Below are positions 59,732 to 64,000 of a stretch of DNA of 64,000 bases, one piece after another. The stretch is taken from positions 1,066,587 to 1,130,586 of the forward strand of contig NZ_CP054051.1 of the NCBI RefSeq assembly GCF_013372265.1, written 5' to 3'. The DNA comes from Aliarcobacter cibarius. GTDB taxonomy: Bacteria; Campylobacterota; Campylobacteria; Campylobacterales; Arcobacteraceae. Position numbers and translations under genes: made by a program. Position 1 is the stretch's first letter. Each line of letters starts with the position of its first letter. The notes under the pieces are model-generated. The model did no database searches. It was given only the letters and a program-made list of their open reading frames with translations, and was not told where the DNA came from.

Positions 59732-60046
59732 ATGCAAAGCTTTAAAAATGTAGAATTGGTAAAAAAAGCAAATATTTATTTTGATGGAAATGTTACTAGC
59801 AGAACATTTATTGATAGTGATGGAAGTAAAAAATCTCTAGGGATTATGATGATAGGAGAGTATCTTTTTGGTACAGCTGAAGCAGAAATTATGGAAATAA
59901 TTGCTGGTGCAGTTGAAGTTAGATTAAAAGGAGAAGAAAACTGGGTTGCATATAATTCTGGTAGTAGTTTTTCTGTTCCTGCAAATTCTAGTTTTGACAT
60001 AAAAGTAAAAGCAATAACTGATTATTGTTGTTCTTATGTAAAGTAG
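59732..60046 (+). CDS. ppnP: Pyrimidine/purine nucleoside phosphorylase
   Basis: A 104-residue cupin-like protein matching PpnP (YaiE, DUF1255). Characteristic parts are KKANIYFDGNVTSRTF near the start, KKSLGIMMIGEYLFGT, EIIAGAVEVRLKG and the end GSSFSVPANSSFDIKV with YCCSYV. PpnP phosphorolyses a broad set of nucleosides to the base and ribose 1-phosphate. It lies 9 bases after hemL and 5 bases before the AtpZ-like gene. Confidence 0.9.
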   Translation: MQSFKNVELVKKANIYFDGNVTSRTFIDSDGSKKSLGIMMIGEYLFGTAEAEIMEIIAGAVEVRLKGEENWVAYNSGSSFSVPANSSFDIKVKAITDYCCSYVK

Positions 60047-60051
60047 GCTTT

Positions 60052-60363
60052 ATGGAAGAAAAAATAGAAGAAACAAAACCAAAACATAGAGATAAAATAG
60101 AAGCTTTAGATAGCTTATCTGTTGGAATATCTATGGTTGCTGCAATAGTAATAGGAGTTGGAATAGGGCTTGGACTTAAACATCTTACAGGTTATACTTG
60201 GACTTTGTGGCTAGGTATATTTTGGGGAGTCTTTGCTGCTGGATTAAATGTTTATAGAGCATATAAAAGAGCTCAAAAAGTATATGAGGGAATGGAAGAT
60301 GACCCTAGATATTCATATAGGGCAAAACATGGTGATAAATCTTTCGATGATGAAGATAAATAG
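60052..60363 (+). CDS. AtpZ/AtpI-family membrane protein (103 aa)
   Basis: The best start is ATG at 60052 (EEKIEETKPKHRDKIEAL), five bases after ppnP; an upstream in-frame codon would lie inside ppnP. Two membrane helices (about 30-48 and 55-73) hold the pattern GVGIGLGLKHLTGYTWTLWLGIFWGVFAAGLNVYR, typical for AtpZ/AtpI-like proteins. Such proteins help assemble or supply Mg2+/Ca2+ to the F0F1-ATPase. No atp genes are nearby. The tail is acidic (DDEDK) and overlaps the next gene by 14 bases. Confidence 0.85.
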   Translation: MEEKIEETKPKHRDKIEALDSLSVGISMVAAIVIGVGIGLGLKHLTGYTWTLWLGIFWGVFAAGLNVYRAYKRAQKVYEGMEDDPRYSYRAKHGDKSFDDEDK

Positions 60364-60895
60364 TCAAATATTAAGTTTTGCGAAGGTTTTTTTAGTTTTA
60401 AATCTTTGCTTAACTGTTTACGCAATAATTTTCCAAAATTCTATTTGGTTACTAAATATTCAAGTTGCTTTTTTTGCTTCATTATTTGTAACAATTGCAT
60501 CTTTTTTATCTTATAGAAAAAATATCAAAAATAGATTGTTAAATACAGAAGAAAATACTAAAGTATCAAGTGATGAAAGAGATAAAATTGATGAGATTGA
60601 TGATCCATATGACCTATATAGTGAATATGAAGAAGTTTCTGAATCTGAGTTAACACCTGAAAAGATTAAAGAAATTATAACTGAAGAGAAAAAAAGAGTA
60701 AAACAAAATAGTTTAAAAAATACGCTTTTTAGTGCAGGCGGTTTTGTATCTATATATAGAGTTTTGGGATATGGATTTTTAATTTTTGGTTTTTTTGCTT
60801 TAAATAACAATAAGTTACTTATACCATTAGCATTTATCATTGGACTTAGTATCGTACCAATAGGAGTTTTATTTACTAAAGTTTTAAGAAAATAG
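60350..60895 (+). CDS. Hypothetical membrane protein with four helices (181 aa)
   Basis: The likely start is one of two adjacent ATGs (60347 or 60350) that lie within the end of the AtpZ-like gene. Two helices near the N-terminus (about 10-28 and 35-52) are followed by a charged cytoplasmic stretch rich in Asp/Glu and Lys (about 58-125: DDPYDLYSEYEEVSESELTPEK) and then two more helices (about 132-150 and 155-175). I recognise no family. Translational overlap with the AtpZ-like gene suggests joint expression. It is convergent with rpoD through an 8-bp hairpin. Confidence 0.65.
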   Translation: MKINSQILSFAKVFLVLNLCLTVYAIIFQNSIWLLNIQVAFFASLFVTIASFLSYRKNIKNRLLNTEENTKVSSDERDKIDEIDDPYDLYSEYEEVSESELTPEKIKEIITEEKKRVKQNSLKNTLFSAGGFVSIYRVLGYGFLIFGFFALNNNKLLIPLAFIIGLSIVPIGVLFTKVLRK

Positions 60896-60915
60896 TAGAG
60901 AGATTAACTCTCTAC
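60895..60915. terminator. Hairpin between the hypothetical membrane gene and rpoD
   Basis: GTAGAGAG (60895-60902) pairs with CTCTCTAC (60908-60915) around ATTAA. It covers the end of both convergent genes. No T tract follows, so termination is uncertain. Confidence 0.35.
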
Positions 60916-62775
60916 ATAATTTTTAAGATTTTTCCCAACTTTTGGGTGTTTTAATTTTTTAATAGCGCTTGATTCAATTTGTCTAACTCTTTCTCTTGTA
61001 ACTGAAAGCTCTTTTCCAATTTCTTCAAGAGTTCTATCACTAGCATCATCCATTAGACCAAATCTCATTCTAATAACAGCTTGTTCTCTTTCATTTAATT
61101 GACCTAGAATTTGATCAATTTGACCTTGTAAATCTTCTTTCATGATGTTATCAATTGGTGTTGGAGCTTTTTCATCTGGTACAAAATCTCCAAATTTACC
61201 ATCATCATCACTTCCAATAGGAGCTTCAAGAGAAACTGGTTCTTTTGTAATTTTGATAACTTGTTTTACTTTATCAACAGGTAATCCAACTTCTTTTGCA
61301 ATTTCTTCTACATCTGGCTCTTTACCATTTTCTTGAACACCTTTTCTAATGATTTTATTAATTCTATTAATAGTTTCAATCATATGAATTGGTATTCTAA
61401 TAGTTCTAGCTTGGTCAGCAATTGCTCTACTTATCGCTTGTCTAATCCACCATGTTGCATAAGTTGAGAATTTGTAACCTTTTTTATACTCAAATTTATC
61501 AACAGCTTTCATAAGACCAATATTTCCTTCTTGAATTAAATCAAGGAATGGAAGACCTCTATTTGTATATCTTTTTGCAATAGATACAACAAGTCTTAAA
61601 TTCGATTGAGCCATTCTAGTTTTTGAAGTATCAGTTATTTGTTTACCTCTTTTTATTTGCTCTAAAACGGCTTTTAACTCTTCAGGTGTTAAGTCAAATC
61701 CATCTTTTGAAGCTTCTGCTGTTTGGAAAAGCTTTTTGATTTCCATATATGTAGAAACCATTGTAGCCTCAGGAACCATTGCAGTTATTTGAGCTTTTGA
61801 TAAATTTACAATATTATCTAAAATCTTTTGATGATTTTTTTGTAAAGTTTCATTAAATAATGGTAATCTATATTCTAATCTTTTTAATTCATCTTCAAAT
61901 CCATCTTCACTTTTTAATGAAGTTTCCATAGCTTTTACAATTTCTGTAATAAGTTTTGAAGTTGGTCCTAAATCTAAAAGAGCTTCTTTTAATAATTTTT
62001 TCTTAAATGCAGTTGCAAGATTAAAAGTCATTAAATCTGTTTCATCATCAGATTTAGCTGTCTCTTTTGTTTGAAATTTTAACCACTCTTTTTTTGCTTT
62101 TTCTAAATTCTTAAATGCTTCAATAATAGTTTGGGCTCTTTTATCTAGTTTTTTTTGTTTCGCACCAGATAATTTTTTCTCTTCATCTTCTGCATCGTAT
62201 TCTTCTTCATCTTCAAATTCATCAAGATCTTCTTCTTCCTCTTCTTCATTTTCATCGTCGAAGTTCTTGAATAGTTCTTTTACTTTTCTCTCTCGATTAA
62301 CTAGGGGTTCTCTATACTCTAAAATGAAATCTATTAGATAAGGAACATAACAAATTGCATCAAGAATTATGTCTTCACCAGTTTCAATTCTTTTTGATAT
62401 CTCTATCTCTTCATCTTTTGTTAAAAGTGGAATTTGTCCCATTTCTCTTAAATACATTCTTACAGGTGAATCTGATCTTGACCACTCGAGAAGTTCTTTA
62501 TTTTTTAATAAGTCAAACTCATCGTCTTCACTTTCGATTAATTTTTCACGTTGTTCTCTTCTTTTTTTAGCTTCTTCATCATTTAGTAGCTTTGCTTGTT
62601 CTTGAGAACTAATAACTGTTACATTATATAGTTGAACAAGCGCAAGAATTTTCTTAATAGTAGCTCCTGTTGGTGCTTTTGGGAAAATCTTGATAATTTT
62701 TTCGTATGTTAGAACTGAGTCTTTATACTCTTTTATAAGCTGTTCAATTACTTTATTTATATCTTTTGTACTCAT
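60904..62775 (-). CDS. rpoD: RNA polymerase primary sigma factor (sigma-70)
   Basis: A 623-residue sigma factor. Region 1.1 is at the N-terminus. Region 1.2 reads [26 protein letters not shown] (about 100-125). A long acidic non-conserved region (about 170-205, mostly Asp/Glu) follows. Regions 2.1-2.4 include [57 protein letters not shown], with the -10-reading residues after it. Region 3 and region 4 ([21 protein letters not shown]-type) close it. It recognises the TATAAT boxes seen through the window. No dnaG or rpsU is attached, as often in this group. Confidence 0.97.
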   Translation of the reverse strand: MSTKDINKVIEQLIKEYKDSVLTYEKIIKIFPKAPTGATIKKILALVQLYNVTVISSQEQAKLLNDEEAKKRREQREKLIESEDDEFDLLKNKELLEWSRSDSPVRMYLREMGQIPLLTKDEEIEISKRIETGEDIILDAICYVPYLIDFILEYREPLVNRERKVKELFKNFDDENEEEEEEDLDEFEDEEEYDAEDEEKKLSGAKQKKLDKRAQTIIEAFKNLEKAKKEWLKFQTKETAKSDDETDLMTFNLATAFKKKLLKEALLDLGPTSKLITEIVKAMETSLKSEDGFEDELKRLEYRLPLFNETLQKNHQKILDNIVNLSKAQITAMVPEATMVSTYMEIKKLFQTAEASKDGFDLTPEELKAVLEQIKRGKQITDTSKTRMAQSNLRLVVSIAKRYTNRGLPFLDLIQEGNIGLMKAVDKFEYKKGYKFSTYATWWIRQAISRAIADQARTIRIPIHMIETINRINKIIRKGVQENGKEPDVEEIAKEVGLPVDKVKQVIKITKEPVSLEAPIGSDDDGKFGDFVPDEKAPTPIDNIMKEDLQGQIDQILGQLNEREQAVIRMRFGLMDDASDRTLEEIGKELSVTRERVRQIESSAIKKLKHPKVGKNLKNYVES

Positions 62776-62879
62776 TGATTTAGGAAATCCTCCTTTTTAA
62801 ATAGTGGTATATTATACCCAAATAGTTTAAATAAGAGTTTAAAATACTTTATTTAAACAAAGTTTACTAAATTATTAGA

Positions 62880-62885
62880 TAAAAT
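62880..62885 (+). promoter_or_regulatory. -10-like TAAAAT box for leuD
   Basis: TAAAAT followed by CATCCC lies 41 bases before the leuD start, in the 150-base divergent gap after rpoD. No clear -35 or leader-peptide attenuator for leucine is visible in the short leader. Confidence 0.45.
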
Positions 62886-62925
62886 CATCCCTTAATTATT
62901 GTCTAAAAAATATTAAGGATAGAAT

Positions 62926-63429
62926 ATGAGTAAAATTACAGGTAAAGTTTGGAATTTTGGAGCTAATATTGATACAGATGTTATTATTGCTGCAAGATAT
63001 TTAAATAGTTCAGATCCAGACCACTTAGCAAAATATGTTATGGAAGATGCAGATCCTGATTTTCCAAAAAAATTAAAAAAAGGTGATATTATAGTTGCTG
63101 GTGAAAATTTTGGATGCGGAAGTAGTAGAGAACATGCTCCAATAGCTTTGAAAGCAGCTGGAATTGCGGCTGTTGTTGCTCCAAGTTTTGCAAGAATTTT
63201 CTATAGAAATGCTTTCAATATGGGACTTCCTATTTTTGAACTTCCTGAATCTTTAGAGATTAAAGAAGGTGAAGAAATTAGTATTGATTTAGATAATGGA
63301 GAAATTACAAATAACACTACAAATAAAACTTATAAATTTATAGCAATTCCTCCTTTCATGCAAGAATTAATTGCTAGTGGTGGATTAATAAATTATGCAA
63401 AAGATGAAATGAAAAAGGCTAACCAATGA
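62926..63429 (+). CDS. leuD: 3-isopropylmalate dehydratase small subunit
   Basis: LeuD pairs with LeuC to isomerise isopropylmalate in leucine synthesis. The 167-residue swivel domain shows KITGKVWNFGANIDTDVIIAARYLNSSDP at the start, the loop GENFGCGSSREHAPIALKAAGI (about 60-81) and ARIFYRNAFNMGLPIFELP. The short length is that of the bacterial/archaeal small-subunit subtype rather than the enteric one. leuC is not in the window. Its stop overlaps the leuB start (ATGA). Confidence 0.95.
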   Translation: MSKITGKVWNFGANIDTDVIIAARYLNSSDPDHLAKYVMEDADPDFPKKLKKGDIIVAGENFGCGSSREHAPIALKAAGIAAVVAPSFARIFYRNAFNMGLPIFELPESLEIKEGEEISIDLDNGEITNNTTNKTYKFIAIPPFMQELIASGGLINYAKDEMKKANQ

Positions 63430-64000
63430 GAAACTATAATATATCAATAATAAAAGGTGATGGGATAGGTCCTGAGATAGTTGATGAGGCAATAAAAGTA
63501 CTTAATGCTGTTGCTAAAAAATGTGATTTTACACTTAGCTATAAAGAATATCTAATGGGTGGTATTGCTATTGATACAACAGGTGTTCCACTTCCAGATG
63601 AAACAGTTGAAGGTGTTTTAAACTCTGATGCATGTTTATTTGGAGCAATCGGTGGAGAGAAATGGGATACACTTCCAAGAGAATTAAGACCAGAAACTGG
63701 ACTTTTAAAATTCAGAGAAAAAATGGGTGTTTACGCAAATTTAAGACCAGCTATTGTTTATGATGAATTAGTTAATGCTTCAACTTTAAAACCAGAAGTT
63801 ATCAAAGGCTGTGATATTATGGTTGTAAGAGAACTTATTGGTGGTATTTACTTTGGACAGCCAAGAGAAAATGATGGATTTAAAGCATTTAATACAATGG
63901 TTTATACAAAACCAGAAATTGTAAGAATTGGTAAAACAGCTTTTGAACTTGCAAGAAAAAGAAGTAAAAGAGTTTGCTCTGTAGATAAAGCAAATGTTCT
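63426..64000 (+). CDS. leuB: 3-isopropylmalate dehydrogenase, N-terminal part (runs off the right edge)
   Basis: LeuB oxidatively decarboxylates 3-isopropylmalate to 2-oxoisocaproate with NAD+. Only 191 codons are present. The start NYNISIIKGDGIGPEIVDEAIKV, then LFGAIGGEKWDTLPRELRPETGLLKFREKMGVYANLRPA and VRELIGGIYFGQPRE are hallmarks of the family. The ATG overlaps the leuD stop by four bases, so leuD and leuB are translated together. Confidence 0.96.
   Translation, partial: MRNYNISIIKGDGIGPEIVDEAIKVLNAVAKKCDFTLSYKEYLMGGIAIDTTGVPLPDETVEGVLNSDACLFGAIGGEKWDTLPRELRPETGLLKFREKMGVYANLRPAIVYDELVNASTLKPEVIKGCDIMVVRELIGGIYFGQPRENDGFKAFNTMVYTKPEIVRIGKTAFELARKRSKRVCSVDKANV

Noticed and set aside
61142-62605. 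Plus-strand frames inside rpoD, rich in Ser/Leu
   Set aside because: They are antisense of the acidic and helical parts of sigma-70 and have no support.
1-64000. CRISPR arrays, toxin-antitoxin pairs, prophage or insertion sequences
   Set aside because: I saw no regular repeats with spacers, no transposase or integrase genes and no small paired toxin-like genes in the window.

Overview
The window is strongly AT-rich and densely coded, and carries no rRNA, tRNA, insertion sequence, phage or CRISPR array that I can see. Gene content and order point to a Campylobacterota (epsilonproteobacterial) chromosome, most likely an Arcobacter/Aliarcobacter relative. The reasons are an E. coli-type YcaO, ThiI with a rhodanese tail, a long epsilon-type TrmB, and the block rluD-like / flpA-like / trmB / ftsE / ftsX / envC facing rodA, which I remember as the order in Campylobacter jejuni (around Cj1275-Cj1282). 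The attribution rests on recall, not on a search.

Layout. 1-10 kb: start of uvrA, an AT-rich divergent gap, a Na+/H+ antiporter-like gene, thiI, a tandem pair of large anchored paralogues and a B12-type radical SAM gene. 10-19 kb: envelope genes (PDC-sensor-like, DUF808, polysaccharide deacetylase), a 26-codon membrane microprotein, a BaiN-type flavoprotein, a chain of very small genes (TerB-like, coiled coil, ZapA-like, prepilin-like) running into priA, and a DapD homologue that lacks its catalytic C-terminal half. 19-28 kb: ABC-F ATPase, ycaO, an alkylation-repair pair, glyA and a Kef-type antiporter. 28-34 kb: a GH17+GT2 glucan synthase-like protein, a periplasmic thiol-redox cluster (DsbB, DsbA and TlpA types) and a HAD phosphatase. 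34-38 kb: a LOG / RND-MMPL / mlaC / mlaA operon for envelope lipid transport. 38-43 kb: yebC, then a tight four-gene module: coiled coil, OmpA/BON membrane protein with a large cytoplasmic domain, Ras-like GTPase, PAS-GGDEF diguanylate cyclase. 43-49 kb: M48 protease, acnB with a helically phased TGTACA array upstream, a CDF metal transporter, an aspartate aminotransferase and a YgjP-type metalloprotease. 49-58 kb: the seven-gene rluD-like to envC operon, rodA and an orphan tonB. 58-64 kb: hemL, ppnP, an atpZ-like gene, rpoD, leuD and the start of leuB.

Most of the window is housekeeping. The best candidate for an under-described system is the four-gene module at 38780-42729. A membrane protein appears to connect peptidoglycan (OmpA-like domain) to a cytoplasmic platform next to a Ras-like GTPase, and the operon ends in a c-di-GMP synthase with intact GGDEF and I-site motifs. 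Also notable are the domain-truncated DapD paralogue, the prepilin-like gene without a canonical start codon, the acnB upstream array, and a conserved fibronectin-binding-type motif in the FlpA homologue.

Promoters follow one style: TATAAT or a close variant, often an extended TGnTATAAT, followed by a short C/G-rich patch. Many convergent gene pairs end in perfect hairpins that overlap one or both stop codons.
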